A DNA stretch of 64,000 nucleotides from CAYULW01 sp964445815 (GCA_964445815.1 CAYULW010000001.1:124001-188000), one strand, 5' to 3'; shown: positions 36,795-46,162, counted from the first letter of the stretch. Notes: generated by a model not told the origin, from the letters alone. Numbers and translations are program-made.

Positions 36795-36855
36795 GTTGAA
36801 TTATAGACCTTATTCATTAGTGCTTTAATTATTTTTACGGTCTCAAAACAGAAGC

Positions 36856-38043
36856 ATGGATACAATTAAAAACTATGATTTTCAAGGGAAAAAAGCCATA
36901 ATTCGGGTAGATTTTAATGTGCCATTAGATGAAGCGTTTCAAGTGACAGACATGACGCGAATAGATGCTGCAATTCCTACGATAAAACAAGTGCTTAAGT
37001 CTGGGGGGGCTGTGATATTAATGTCTCACTTGGGTCGACCTAAAGGAGAACGACAAGACAAATATTCGTTAAAGCATATTGTTTCATCGCTTTCAGATCG
37101 TTTAGATCAAGAGGTGAAATTTATAGAAGATTGTATTGGTGAATTAGCATCCAATGCATCTGATGCACTTCAAATGGGTGAGGTATTGCTATTGGAAAAT
37201 TTAAGATTTTATAAAGAAGAGACAGAAGGTGATGCTGTTTTTGCTAAGCATTTGGCTGATTTAGCAGATGTTTATGTTAATGATGCCTTTGGGACAGCAC
37301 ATAGGGCACATGCATCTACATCAATTATTGCTTCTTATTTTGAGGAGAAACTGTTTGGATATGTGATTGAAAGTGAGCTGGAAGCAGTTAATACTATTCT
37401 TAATAATAATCAGAGGCCATTTACAGCAATTATGGGAGGTGCAAAGATATCTGATAAGATTTTATTAATTGAAAAGATGTTAGATAAGGTTGATAATCTT
37501 ATTATAGGAGGTGGGATGTCTTACACTTTTTTTAAAGCTATAGGTGGGGAAGTTGGTAATTCTTTAGTTGAAGAGGATAAGTTAAGCTTAGCCAGCACAT
37601 TGATAGATTTAGCCAAGTCTAAAAATGTTAATTTATACTTGCCGGAAGATTCAGTTGTTGCTTCTGAGTTTAGCAATAATGCTGAAATTCAGGTTTCGGG
37701 CAATTTAGAAATTCCTCAGGGCTATATGGGTTTAGATATTGGCCCTAAAGCCATTGGTGACTTTACCAAAATCATAGAAAAGTCTAAAACAATTTTGTGG
37801 AATGGACCAATGGGTGTTTTTGAGATGAGTAAGTTCGAAAATGGGACAAGAAACATTGCGGATTCGATTAGTAAGGCAACTGAGAATGGCGCATATTCTC
37901 TAATTGGTGGCGGAGACTCTGCGGCGGCAATCAATAAGTTTAAATACAACGAGAAAGTCAGTTATATCTCAACCGGGGGAGGAGCTCTATTGGAGTTTTT
38001 AGAGGGGAAAACATTGCCGGGTATTAAGGCGATTCAGGATTAA
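36856..38043 (+). CDS. pgk: Phosphoglycerate kinase
   Basis: 395 residues. Catalyses ATP formation from 1,3-bisphosphoglycerate in glycolysis. The signature RVDFNVPLDE lies at 17-26 and MSHLGRPKGER near 56. ENLRFYKEE near 114, NGPMGVFEM near 316 and the ATP-binding GGGDSAAA near 353 are all intact. Length is normal. The coding end overlaps the convergent cvpA gene by 20 bases. The promoter is not clear: TATTTTTA at 36830-36837 is only a partial -7 match. Confidence 0.97.
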   Translation: MDTIKNYDFQGKKAIIRVDFNVPLDEAFQVTDMTRIDAAIPTIKQVLKSGGAVILMSHLGRPKGERQDKYSLKHIVSSLSDRLDQEVKFIEDCIGELASNASDALQMGEVLLLENLRFYKEETEGDAVFAKHLADLADVYVNDAFGTAHRAHASTSIIASYFEEKLFGYVIESELEAVNTILNNNQRPFTAIMGGAKISDKILLIEKMLDKVDNLIIGGGMSYTFFKAIGGEVGNSLVEEDKLSLASTLIDLAKSKNVNLYLPEDSVVASEFSNNAEIQVSGNLEIPQGYMGLDIGPKAIGDFTKIIEKSKTILWNGPMGVFEMSKFENGTRNIADSISKATENGAYSLIGGGDSAAAINKFKYNEKVSYISTGGGALLEFLEGKTLPGIKAIQD

Positions 38044-38557
38044 TGTCCTCAATTAGAGAGTCATACTGATTAAAGCTAACTTCAGATAGTAAAGATTTAA
38101 AAGGAAGCAAGCTCATTTGAATGGGTTCATAGAGATAGGATGATGCTTTTAAATCTGTTTTAGTTAGTTGGAATCGACTATTGAGGTTGTCAAAAAAGAA
38201 TAGAAGGCAGCCCACTATCAAGCTATATTTGACAAGTCCAAAAAAGAGTCCCAGTAATCGATTGACAAGTCCAAGGGCAACAATTTTTAGCGTTTTATCA
38301 AGCAGTTTAGCTAAGAGATATATCGTAATTACAATCAATACAAATGTCAAAATAAAGCTGATTAGACCTATCCATTCGCTTTGAAATCCAAAGTCTTCTT
38401 TAAGAAAATTTGCCGTAACTCCTGAAAATTTTAGCGCACCATATATACCTAAGAATAACGCGACTAATGAAGCAAGCTCAAGAATAAGTCCTTTTTTAAA
38501 GCCCATTATAGCTCCCCAAACTAAAGGTAAAGCAAGAATAATATCAATGTATTTCAT
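38024..38557 (-). CDS. CvpA-family membrane protein
   Basis: 177 residues with four hydrophobic helices. The start DIILALPLVWGAIMGFKKGLI is typical of the CvpA/colicin V production family, with the conserved glycine-rich first helix and G(F/Y)xxG. In enterobacteria CvpA influences envelope homeostasis; the biochemical role is unknown. The C-terminus is a short soluble tail. It converges on pgk with a 20-base overlap and is divergent from the 114-residue gene at 38677. Confidence 0.85.
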   Translation of the reverse strand: MKYIDIILALPLVWGAIMGFKKGLILELASLVALFLGIYGALKFSGVTANFLKEDFGFQSEWIGLISFILTFVLIVITIYLLAKLLDKTLKIVALGLVNRLLGLFFGLVKYSLIVGCLLFFFDNLNSRFQLTKTDLKASSYLYEPIQMSLLPFKSLLSEVSFNQYDSLIEDINPESP

Positions 38558-38660
38558 TTGTGAAGTAAAGCTATTGCAATGAAAAAAATTATCGAATGTC
38601 TTATGTAAAACTTTTCAACATCGAAGTCTTTCGTTTTTATAGCAGAATGGGCAATTTACT

Positions 38661-38668
38661 TAGCTTTG
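38661..38668 (+). promoter_or_regulatory. -7 box upstream of the 114-residue gene
   Basis: TAGCTTTG is a perfect TAnnTTTG match ending 9 bases before the ATG at 38677. A T-run at 38634-38638 lies about 22 bases upstream. The expected leader is only a few bases. Confidence 0.5.
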
Positions 38669-38676
38669 GCAATTAA

Positions 38677-39021
38677 ATGCCGAGCATGGATATTGAATTT
38701 CAAAAACAATGGGACAACTTACAATTGAAGCTGCAAAAACGTTTTGATGAAGTTCCTGATTTTCAAGGAATGTTATTCTTGATTGGCTTGCAAGAATTGG
38801 GCTTAAAGTTTGATAAATTAAGTAAAGATCAAAAGCTGGATGTCATGCACATTGCAGTTTGTACACTTTTAGAACCTTATGGTTATTATGAATTTGAAGG
38901 ACGAGATCGTGATGGTTGGCCTCATTGGAAAGCGACAAAGTCACTTCCTAATCTGAGAATAACGGATCAAGAATATCTGATGAAAGAAGCAATGTTATCT
39001 TATTTTGAAAAGACTATCTAA
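38677..39021 (+). CDS. Small soluble protein, conserved-looking, function unknown
   Basis: 114 residues, not recognised by name. It is mostly helical and acidic, with a well-ordered core: FQGMLFLIGLQELG, a cysteine in the AVCTLLEPYGYYEFEGRD stretch, and DGWPHWKATKSLP near the middle. No signal peptide or membrane segment. The conserved-looking aromatic and glycine positions suggest a folded cytosolic protein rather than a chance frame, and the gene has its own strong -7 box. It overlaps the converging lipoprotein gene by 8 bases. ATGs at 38677 and 38686 are both possible starts. Confidence 0.7.
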   Translation: MPSMDIEFQKQWDNLQLKLQKRFDEVPDFQGMLFLIGLQELGLKFDKLSKDQKLDVMHIAVCTLLEPYGYYEFEGRDRDGWPHWKATKSLPNLRITDQEYLMKEAMLSYFEKTI

Positions 39022-39388
39022 AAACAAGACGACGTTCATAAACATTGTCTTCGCCCCTTTTCTTTCTTTTTACTTCACATAAAGCTGATACAGAGTCTAC
39101 AACAACATTCTTATTAAGAACCTCAATGTCTACCAGTATAGTATTGTCAAATTCAAAGTAAGCCTTTCCAAATTGATCAGTAAAAGAAGAATCAATAGCT
39201 CTTGGTATAACTACCCCATTATTTGCTCCATCTACATTTATTCTGACTTTAGCTCCATTCGCCGGAGTTCCAAGTGTATCCACAACAGTAACTTCCAGTT
39301 CAGGCGAAATGTCCCTCTTACATGAAATGGTTCCAATTATCATTGTGACAATCAAAACAAGGCTTAAATTTTTAATAATTTTGCTCAT
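39014..39388 (-). CDS. Small lipoprotein with an Ig-like/carboxypeptidase-regulatory-like fold
   Basis: 124 residues. The signal ends in IGTISC, so the cysteine at 23 is probably lipidated. The mature part (ELEVTVVDTLGTPANGAKV, FTDQFGKAYFEF) follows the strand plan of one carboxypeptidase-regulatory-like domain. Such small lipoproteins often sit on the outer membrane or periplasmic side, role unknown. It is divergent from the cyclophilin gene across 39 bases and overlaps the end of the 114-residue gene by 8 bases. Confidence 0.75.
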   Translation of the reverse strand: MSKIIKNLSLVLIVTMIIGTISCKRDISPELEVTVVDTLGTPANGAKVRINVDGANNGVVIPRAIDSSFTDQFGKAYFEFDNTILVDIEVLNKNVVVDSVSALCEVKRKKRGEDNVYERRLVFR

Positions 39389-39409
39389 CTATCTAGAAAA
39401 CGAATCATA

Positions 39410-39417
39410 CAAACATA
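39410..39417 (-). promoter_or_regulatory. Candidate -7 box of the small lipoprotein gene
   Basis: On the minus strand TATGTTTG matches TAnnTTTG exactly. The leader to the ATG at 39388 would be about 16 bases. It lies in the 39-base gap shared with the divergent cyclophilin gene. Confidence 0.4.
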
Positions 39418-39427
39418 ATTATATTTC

Positions 39428-40078
39428 ATGAAAAGAATTGGATTACTATTGTGCCTTTTAATATTCCTTGTTCTATCCGTTAGTTCACAGCAAAAGGTAA
39501 GGATGGTAACTTCAATGGGGACAATTGACTTGATTCTCTATGATGAAACTCCAAAGCACAAATCGAACTTTATTAAGTTAGTTCAAGAAGGCTACTTTGA
39601 CAGTTTACTTTTCCATAGAGTTATCCCAAGGTTTATGATTCAAGGTGGTGATCCTGATTCAAAGAATGCAAAACAGTCTAAATTGCTGGGTAATGGGGGG
39701 CCGGGATATTCTTTGCCAGCAGAAATAGATAAGCGGTTGATTCATAAAAAAGGAGCTTTGGCTGCGGCTCGTCAGCCAGATAATGTTAATCCCAATAGAA
39801 AAAGCAATGGCTCCCAATTTTATATTGTTCAAGGCTCCCAAACACCAAGAAAGCTCTTAACAAGATTCGAGGAGAAAAGAGGAGCAGAGTACACCGAAAA
39901 ACAAAAAATCGCCTATGAGACATTAGGTGGAACACCTCACTTAGACGGTCAGTATACCGTTTTTGGAGAAGTGATTAGGGGTTTGGATGTTATTGAATTG
40001 ATTTCAAATGTGAAAACAGGGAGAGCAGACCGACCAATAGAGAACGTATACATATTAAAAGTAGAGCTGGTAAACTAA
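39428..40078 (+). CDS. Secreted cyclophilin-type peptidyl-prolyl isomerase
   Basis: 216 residues with a signal peptide (1-21, ending VSSQQ). The cyclophilin domain starts at about 24. The active-site stretch FHRVIPRFMIQGGDP near 60 has the catalytic Arg. GSQFYIV near 120 and YTVFGEVIRGLDV near 178 are also conserved. A family insertion (about 130-160, KLLTRFEEKRG) is larger than in E. coli PpiA and common in Bacteroidota. It helps fold proteins in the periplasm. Its stop overlaps the pheS start by one base (TAATG), so the two are translationally coupled. Confidence 0.93.
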   Translation: MKRIGLLLCLLIFLVLSVSSQQKVRMVTSMGTIDLILYDETPKHKSNFIKLVQEGYFDSLLFHRVIPRFMIQGGDPDSKNAKQSKLLGNGGPGYSLPAEIDKRLIHKKGALAAARQPDNVNPNRKSNGSQFYIVQGSQTPRKLLTRFEEKRGAEYTEKQKIAYETLGGTPHLDGQYTVFGEVIRGLDVIELISNVKTGRADRPIENVYILKVELVN

Positions 40079-41100
40079 TGTTGGAAAGAGCAAAAAAACT
40101 TCTTGAGGAAACGAAAGCTTTTGTTGCAAAAACGGAGGCGGAAATCGAAGAATTTCGTATTCGAGTTCTTGGTAGTAAAGGAGAGTTAAAGCAATTGTTT
40201 GCTGAGTTCAGGTCAATTCCCGCTGAGCAAAAAAAAGAGTTTGGACTTGTATTAAATGAATTGAGAGAAAAAGCTCAGGAGAAGGTAGAGGAGCTTAAGG
40301 CCCAACTTCAGGGATCAAATGCCCCTGAAGAGAATTATGAAGATTATACGCGTCCGACTCATGAACGCCAATTGGGAGCAAGACATCCTATTTCGGTTAT
40401 AAAGAATGAAATTATCTCAATTTTCAGTCGGATTGGCTTTACGGTTTCAGAAGGGCCTGAAATAGAAGATGACTGGCATAATTTTACTGCACTTAATTTC
40501 CCTGAAGAACATCCTGCAAGGGACATGCAGGATACTTTTTTTGTTGAAAAAAATCCTGATATTGCCCTTCGTACCCATACTTCATCCGTTCAGGTTCGAG
40601 TAATGGAAAATTCTGAACCGCCGATCCGAACAATTTCTCCCGGTAGGGTGTATAGAAATGAAGCGATTTCTGCACGTGCACATTGTTTTTTTCATCAAGT
40701 GGAAGGCTTGTATATTGACAAAGACGTCTCTTTTGCAGACCTTAAACAGACCCTACTTTTCTTTGCACGCGAAATGTTTGGAGAACAAACGGAGATTCGA
40801 TTGCGTCCCTCTTACTTCCCTTTCACAGAGCCAAGTGCAGAAGTAGATGTATCCTGTAGCATTTGTTCTGGGAAAGGCTGTAATGTGTGTAAGTATACGG
40901 GTTACTTAGAGATATTAGGTTGCGGAATGGTTGATCCTAACGTCTTAGAAAATTGCGGTATAGATCCAAAAGTTTATACTGGCTTTGCATTTGGTATGGG
41001 AGTAGAACGCATTGCACAACTCAAATACAATGTCAACGACTTGCGTTTGTATTCTCAGAACGATAAGGCCTTTTTGGATCAATTTAAGTCGGCATATTAG
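40078..41100 (+). CDS. pheS: Phenylalanyl-tRNA synthetase alpha subunit
   Basis: 340 residues. Class II synthetase subunit; the beta subunit is not in the window. The N-terminal coiled-coil arm covers about 1-90. Motif 2 contains the RTHTSSVQVR stretch near 167 and FHQVEGLYID near 208. Motif 3 is AFGMGVERIAQL near 310. The Cys cluster SCSICSGKGCNVCKYTG near 262 is typical of this phylum. The start ATG overlaps the cyclophilin stop codon. It ends 6 bases before the converging M42 peptidase gene. Confidence 0.96.
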   Translation: MLERAKKLLEETKAFVAKTEAEIEEFRIRVLGSKGELKQLFAEFRSIPAEQKKEFGLVLNELREKAQEKVEELKAQLQGSNAPEENYEDYTRPTHERQLGARHPISVIKNEIISIFSRIGFTVSEGPEIEDDWHNFTALNFPEEHPARDMQDTFFVEKNPDIALRTHTSSVQVRVMENSEPPIRTISPGRVYRNEAISARAHCFFHQVEGLYIDKDVSFADLKQTLLFFAREMFGEQTEIRLRPSYFPFTEPSAEVDVSCSICSGKGCNVCKYTGYLEILGCGMVDPNVLENCGIDPKVYTGFAFGMGVERIAQLKYNVNDLRLYSQNDKAFLDQFKSAY

Positions 41101-41106
41101 GTGGGT

Positions 41107-42153
41107 CTATAGATTCCAATTATAATCATCTAAACCTTTTAGACATGCTTCTAACAAGTTAATAGAAGCCTCTATATCCTTTTTATGAGCCATTTCGATC
41201 ACTTGGTGCAAATGGCGTGTTGGAATAGAGATGGCTCCTGATATGGCTCCACCGTCGTTCATTCGTTGAATACCTGCAGTGTCCGTTCCTCCTGCGGTTA
41301 ATATTTCCGGCTGCCATTTGATTTGGTGTTTGTCTGCAGTTTGCTTCATAAAATCGATCATTCGATAATCACAAATGGCAGATGCATCCATAATTTTTAT
41401 AGCCGTCCCTTCTCCCAATTTTGTAACATGCTCATGTTCCTGTGCTCCCGGTAAGTCGTATGCAATGGTAGTGTCCAAACCAAAACCAAAGTCCGGTTGA
41501 ATATCCATGGCGGATACATTGGCTCCTCGCACACCGACTTCTTCCTGAACGGTAAATACACCATAAATATCATATGGCACTTCTTGATCTTTTAAACGCT
41601 TTAAGGTTTCAACAAGCACGAATACAGAAACACGGTTGTCTATTGATTTACAATTGACACATTCGCCCATTTCGATCAATGTTCCACAACGAGTAATGGG
41701 GTCTCCAACAGAAACTGTTTTCTCTACTTCTTCTTTGGGCATGCCTAAATCAATAAAATAGTCTGTGGTTTTTGGGTTCTTGGAGCGTTCTTCTGGCGTC
41801 ATCACATGAATGGGTTTCGCACCCATAACACCGATAATATCTTTTTTGCCATGTATAATGACCCGTTGTGCCGTTAAGGTTTTAGGGTCAAAACCCCCAA
41901 GTGTATGAAAACGAACAAAACCTTTGCTGTCGATATGTGTAACGATAAAACCTATTTCATCCATATGAGCACCGATCATTACTCTCTTATCTGACGAATG
42001 ACCGTGTTTAATAGCATAGACATTTCCCAGATTGTTCGTTTTAATCTCATCAACATAAGGACTAATTTCTTTAATGATAAAGTCTCTAATCCGTTTTTCA
42101 TATCCAGGAGCTCCCGCAATTTCACAAATGGATTTCAATAGGCCTATATTCAT
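41107..42153 (-). CDS. M42-family aminopeptidase (glutamyl/deblocking type)
   Basis: 348 residues. Co-catalytic dizinc exopeptidase that usually forms 12-subunit tetrahedra and removes N-terminal residues from peptides. Metal and catalytic residues are visible: HMDE near 63, the bridging Asp in KSIDNRV near 174, the EE pair in VQEEVGVRGA near 206, a D in GLDTTIAYD near 226, and a final His in PTRHLH near 315. Length is typical. The gene is convergent with pheS and its promoter region is the 42 bases before the next gene. Confidence 0.92.
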   Translation of the reverse strand: MNIGLLKSICEIAGAPGYEKRIRDFIIKEISPYVDEIKTNNLGNVYAIKHGHSSDKRVMIGAHMDEIGFIVTHIDSKGFVRFHTLGGFDPKTLTAQRVIIHGKKDIIGVMGAKPIHVMTPEERSKNPKTTDYFIDLGMPKEEVEKTVSVGDPITRCGTLIEMGECVNCKSIDNRVSVFVLVETLKRLKDQEVPYDIYGVFTVQEEVGVRGANVSAMDIQPDFGFGLDTTIAYDLPGAQEHEHVTKLGEGTAIKIMDASAICDYRMIDFMKQTADKHQIKWQPEILTAGGTDTAGIQRMNDGGAISGAISIPTRHLHQVIEMAHKKDIEASINLLEACLKGLDDYNWNL

Positions 42154-42195
42154 ATCTTGTTGATTTTGAGCTAAATTATGAAATATTTTGATGAA

Positions 42196-44199
42196 CTATA
42201 CTTTGACACCCATAACACAAATGTCATCTATTTGTTCTTGACTGCCCTGCCAGTCTTTAAGTGTATTTTTCAATATTTCACGTTGTTGTTTTGAGCTTAA
42301 AGTGCTGATTTTTAACAACAATTGCTTGAACCGTTTGGTCATGAACTTTTTATTCTTAGGCCCTCCAAATTGGTCAGGATAACCATCGGAAAAGATATAA
42401 AGATAGTCACCATTGTTTAGCTTTATTTCTTTAGATACTAGCTGTTCAGCTTCCAGTTGATTCATAGTTCCAATAGTTGCTTTTAAAGGCATGATTTCGC
42501 ACAAGACTTTATCGTCTTGTTCAGTAATGCGATACTCATCATTATTTAGGCCAAAATCCATGTCTTTACCCTCTTTTTTGTGACGAATAATATAAAGAGG
42601 CCTACTAGCACCAACGAATGAAAGTCTTAGTTTTTTTCTATTTAGTTTGCAAAAAGCCAAATCCATACCATCTTTTACGCTTGATTTTTGAAAGTCATGG
42701 ATATAGTATTTCATGGAGTTATAGACATAATTATTGGTTTCTTTAAGGATTAAGTGAGGCTCGATATTATTTTTCCTAAAGACAGCATCATTGATGGCAT
42801 TAACCGCTAAAATGCTCATAAAAGCTCCCGGAACCCCATGACCTGTACAATCAATAACCGAAAATAGAATATCCTCACCTTTTGGAGAGTAGAAATTTCT
42901 TATCCAATAAATATCTCCACTTACAATATCTTTTGGAGAAAAATAGACAAAGCCATCACCAATAGTTTTGTTCAGTTTTTCTTCATTTGGAATTAATGCC
43001 CGTTGAATTCTCCAGCCATATTTCATGCCGTCAATTAGTTCTTTGTTTTGTTCTTGTGCCTTTTCTTTTTGCTTGGAAATTTGTTCATTTTGAGCTTTGA
43101 TTTGGTCATTTTTTTCTCTTAGTTCACTGGTTTTATCATGTACCTTTTCTATAAAGTGATTGATATAATCATGGAGCTCTTCTTCCATTCTGATAATATT
43201 GCTCCACAATTGACCGACTTCGTCTTTTTTTGGTTGGTGCAGAACTTTTATTCGAGTTGAAAAGTTATGATCAACAACTTCTTGAATTTGCCGAGATAGG
43301 TAAGTGATTCTTCTAGTTAGCCGATTAGAAAGTGAAAAAATTAGATAAGTAAGTAGAAGGGCAATAATGATCCAAAAAATAATGATTGATCGGTTTAGTT
43401 TTTGGAGCATTTTTTCTTCGTGAACTTGAATGCGTATGCTTAAAAGGTCAAATTGATTAAAGATGAGATTTGCCTCTTTATTCAATAGGGCTTTAAAACC
43501 TTCATTCGTTTTGATTCCGATTATTCTTTCATAAACTGCTAATTCGTGGAAATAGTGATTGTAAGTGTTAATTAACTCCAAATTAATCGAGTCAGACTTA
43601 GTTTGCATATTGAGTAAGCCCTTGATCTTTTTAATTTGGAGTTCAAATTTTTCAATGTATTGTGTCTCTTGTCTAAGTATAAAGTCTTTTTCATGCCTTC
43701 TAAGCATAAGTAATATTGTTTTATCGATACTTGAAGAGTCTTCTAATTGATGAGCTGCAGCCCTCATTTTACCCTCTGTTCCCATATCTTTATACCCCCT
43801 TTTTAGCATGGTTTTTACCATTTTAAAAAAAAGTTGATTGTACTTGTTGAGTCGAAAGTGTATCAATTCGATTTCATGAGAAATTCCGTTGATCTCTTTA
43901 GCACAGCTATCAAGTTTATTGAGCCCACCTTTCAGGTCTACATAATGGGTTTGAAACTGATCTATAAATGGGCTTGATTCATTTTTGTAGAAGTTGATAT
44001 TGGTGACTTCAAAGTTGATAAAGTTTTCTTGTTCTGTAAATGACTTATAAAGAAGAACTTCCACAGATTTAACCTTTTCTGCGAGTGTTTTAAAATCAGT
44101 TTTTTTATCTAAGTAAAGTGTTGTTACCCAAAGTGATATGCCACATAGTGAGACCAGAAGGAAGGAAATGAGTAAAATTTGATTCTTTAGACTTTTCAA
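42196..44199 (-). CDS. SpoIIE/PP2C-type serine phosphatase with membrane sensor module
   Basis: 667 residues. A first helix (7-28) and a second near 270-290 enclose a periplasmic helical sensor region of about 240 residues. A HAMP-like segment and a long coiled coil (about 350-395) follow, and the phosphatase domain occupies about 405-667. Metal-binding aspartates are visible in SGDIYWI near 425 and VIDCTGHGVPGAFMS near 453, and in the C-terminal SDGYPDQFGG and DDICVMGV. Such proteins switch partner-switching or stress pathways by removing phosphate from anti-sigma-factor antagonists. No such partner is next to it. The start is a TTG at 44199; no in-frame ATG precedes the first helix. Confidence 0.88.
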   Translation of the reverse strand: MKSLKNQILLISFLLVSLCGISLWVTTLYLDKKTDFKTLAEKVKSVEVLLYKSFTEQENFINFEVTNINFYKNESSPFIDQFQTHYVDLKGGLNKLDSCAKEINGISHEIELIHFRLNKYNQLFFKMVKTMLKRGYKDMGTEGKMRAAAHQLEDSSSIDKTILLMLRRHEKDFILRQETQYIEKFELQIKKIKGLLNMQTKSDSINLELINTYNHYFHELAVYERIIGIKTNEGFKALLNKEANLIFNQFDLLSIRIQVHEEKMLQKLNRSIIIFWIIIALLLTYLIFSLSNRLTRRITYLSRQIQEVVDHNFSTRIKVLHQPKKDEVGQLWSNIIRMEEELHDYINHFIEKVHDKTSELREKNDQIKAQNEQISKQKEKAQEQNKELIDGMKYGWRIQRALIPNEEKLNKTIGDGFVYFSPKDIVSGDIYWIRNFYSPKGEDILFSVIDCTGHGVPGAFMSILAVNAINDAVFRKNNIEPHLILKETNNYVYNSMKYYIHDFQKSSVKDGMDLAFCKLNRKKLRLSFVGASRPLYIIRHKKEGKDMDFGLNNDEYRITEQDDKVLCEIMPLKATIGTMNQLEAEQLVSKEIKLNNGDYLYIFSDGYPDQFGGPKNKKFMTKRFKQLLLKISTLSSKQQREILKNTLKDWQGSQEQIDDICVMGVKV

Positions 44200-44321
44200 A
44201 ACATTGTAAAGCCCAAAAATTGATATTATTAATGTAGCTTATTATAAGCTGATCTTAAGCAATTGTTAACTTCTACAGATTGCCTTTCAGAGACATCAAA
44301 AGGGTCATACTTTTCGACCAA

Positions 44322-45749
44322 TCATTCTACGTAGCTTAATTTAAGCATATTGGATTGGCCTTTTGAATTGATAGGCATACTAGCAATATTAATGATCAGA
44401 TCCTTTTCATGTACAAGGTTTGCTTTTTTAAGCAAGTATTTAATATCCGCAATCGTATGGTCAGTGCTGACAAACTTATCGTAATAGAAGCCTTGTACCC
44501 CCCAAACCAAACTGAGTTTATTCAATAAAGAGTGATTCCCTGTAAAGGCAAAGATGAGTGCTTTGGGCCTGAAACTGGAAATTTTTGATGCTGTATATCC
44601 CGAGTGCGTCATGGTGACAATTGCTGCGGAATCTGTTCTTTGTGAGAGTCTGCAAGCATTGTAGCAGATGGAGTCAGAAATAAAACGGGTTTCGTTTAAT
44701 TCAGGAGGAAATTCGTGATGATAAATTCGGTCATTTGATTCAATTTGGGTAATGATCTTTGTCATGGCCCTAATCACTTCTATTGGATATTTACCTACTG
44801 AGGTCTCGGCACTTAACATAACTGCATCTGCACCATCAAGTACCGCATTAGCTACGTCTGTGACTTCTGCTCGGGTCGGACTAATGTTAGTAATCATACT
44901 TTCCATCATTTGTGTAGCAATAATTACCGGCTTAGCATGCTTTAAACATTTGCCTACGATTTCCTTTTGCAATAGGGGAACTTGCTCCATTGGAATTTCT
45001 ACCCCCAAATCTCCTCTGGCAACCATTATAGCATCTGTATGTTCAATGATTGCATCTATATCTGAAATGGCTTCAGGCTTTTCTATTTTACCAACAACCA
45101 TTGAGGTTTTGCCCTTTGCTTGTATCATGTGTTTAAGCTCAATAATATCTCTTGCATTTCTAACAAAAGACAAGCCGATCCATTCAATATTGTGTTCTAG
45201 AGCAAACTCTAGGTCTTGTTTATCCTTCTCAGTTAGACTTGGGAGAGAAATTTTAGTATGAGGCAGATTGACTCCCTTATTTGAGCTTAAAATACCTTCA
45301 TTCAGAAACTTTCCTTTCACCAAAGATTTTTTGTCAGTTTCAATAATTTCAACTTTTAGTTTGCCATCATCTATCAGTATAAATTCTCCAACTTTTACGT
45401 CTTTGGCAAAATGACTATAGCTCATAAAAACCTTCTTTGCATTACCCTCTATTTCTTCATCCGTAAAAATGATTTCTCCTCCTTCTTTGACCTCAACGGC
45501 ATCTCCTTTTATTTTTCCAATCCTAATCTTAGGGCCTTGCAAATCACCCAGTATGGCGATATGCGTATTGAGTTCCTTGTTGAGTTCTCTTATTCGTTCA
45601 ATGATGGTCTTATAGACTTCATGTTTGCCGTGTGAAAAGTTTAATCTAATCACATTTACACCTGAGTTAATCAGTTTTTTAAGCATCTCCTTACTTTCGG
45701 TAGCAGGACCTATGGTTGCAATGATTTTTGTTTTCTTAATTGGATTCAT
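44322..45749 (-). CDS. pyk: Pyruvate kinase
   Basis: 475 residues. Final ATP-forming step of glycolysis. It opens with KIIATIGPAT and VIRLNFSHG, has KGVNLPHTKISLPSL near 166, the catalytic-region signature VGKIEKPEAI near 219, VARGDLGVEIP near 240 and MMESMITNISPTRAEVTDVANAVLDG near 279. The C-terminal regulatory domain is present. It lies 2 bases after the IPExxxVDY gene and ends the acpP-fabF-rnc unit, an arrangement shared with other Bacteroidota. Confidence 0.97.
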   Translation of the reverse strand: MNPIKKTKIIATIGPATESKEMLKKLINSGVNVIRLNFSHGKHEVYKTIIERIRELNKELNTHIAILGDLQGPKIRIGKIKGDAVEVKEGGEIIFTDEEIEGNAKKVFMSYSHFAKDVKVGEFILIDDGKLKVEIIETDKKSLVKGKFLNEGILSSNKGVNLPHTKISLPSLTEKDKQDLEFALEHNIEWIGLSFVRNARDIIELKHMIQAKGKTSMVVGKIEKPEAISDIDAIIEHTDAIMVARGDLGVEIPMEQVPLLQKEIVGKCLKHAKPVIIATQMMESMITNISPTRAEVTDVANAVLDGADAVMLSAETSVGKYPIEVIRAMTKIITQIESNDRIYHHEFPPELNETRFISDSICYNACRLSQRTDSAAIVTMTHSGYTASKISSFRPKALIFAFTGNHSLLNKLSLVWGVQGFYYDKFVSTDHTIADIKYLLKKANLVHEKDLIINIASMPINSKGQSNMLKLSYVE

Positions 45750-45751
45750 AG

Positions 45752-46162
45752 CTAAAACAATAAGTTTTCTTTTGATTTTAGATCTTCAACAACTATTTGT
45801 GAGGTAGCAAGAACGGGCTTCAACTCATGAATAGATTGTTTAATTGACTGGAAGTCATCTTCGCTAAAGTGACCTTTTAACATTAGCATATAATCGCATT
45901 TTTCTTCCGGAATTAACCAACCATCTTCACTGCGATTGGCAAGTAGATAATATTCCTTCAGATTTTCTTCATCATAGAATTTATGAAATGAGTGTTCTTG
46001 CGACCCACCTTTTAGATTGAGGATTAAGTTTTCAAATTTTTGCAAATCAATACCTAACTTTTGATTGAGGTACCAGCTTAATCTGTAATCCTTGACATGG
46101 CTAAATACTCCAATCAATAAAAAATCATAATCTTCTTCTAGCTCTAAGGTAAACTTGACCAT
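45752..46162 (-). CDS. IPExxxVDY-family protein
   Basis: 136 residues, soluble, no signal peptide. The family is defined by the motif IPExxxVDY and is found next to pyk and rnc in Bacteroidota. Here the motif reads IPEEKCDY, one residue short and without the valine. Opening residues (VKFTLELEEDYDFLLIG) and the LLANRSEDGWLIPEEK context agree with family membership. Function is unknown; the fixed position suggests a role related to central metabolism or RNA processing, but that is only a guess. It begins 60 bases after rnc. Confidence 0.8.
   Translation of the reverse strand: MVKFTLELEEDYDFLLIGVFSHVKDYRLSWYLNQKLGIDLQKFENLILNLKGGSQEHSFHKFYDEENLKEYYLLANRSEDGWLIPEEKCDYMLMLKGHFSEDDFQSIKQSIHELKPVLATSQIVVEDLKSKENLLF

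Noticed and set aside
36830..36837. TATTTTTA as the pgk promoter
   Set aside because: It lacks the conserved G of the -7 consensus and has no clear -33 element, so it was not listed as a feature.
39420..39427. TATATTTC directly before the cyclophilin ATG as a leaderless promoter
   Set aside because: It ends one base before the ATG, so transcription would begin inside the gene, and the final G is missing.
44752..45261. 169-codon open frame on the plus strand opposite pyk
   Set aside because: It lies wholly inside the intact pyruvate kinase gene, has no family features and uses the complement of conserved codons.
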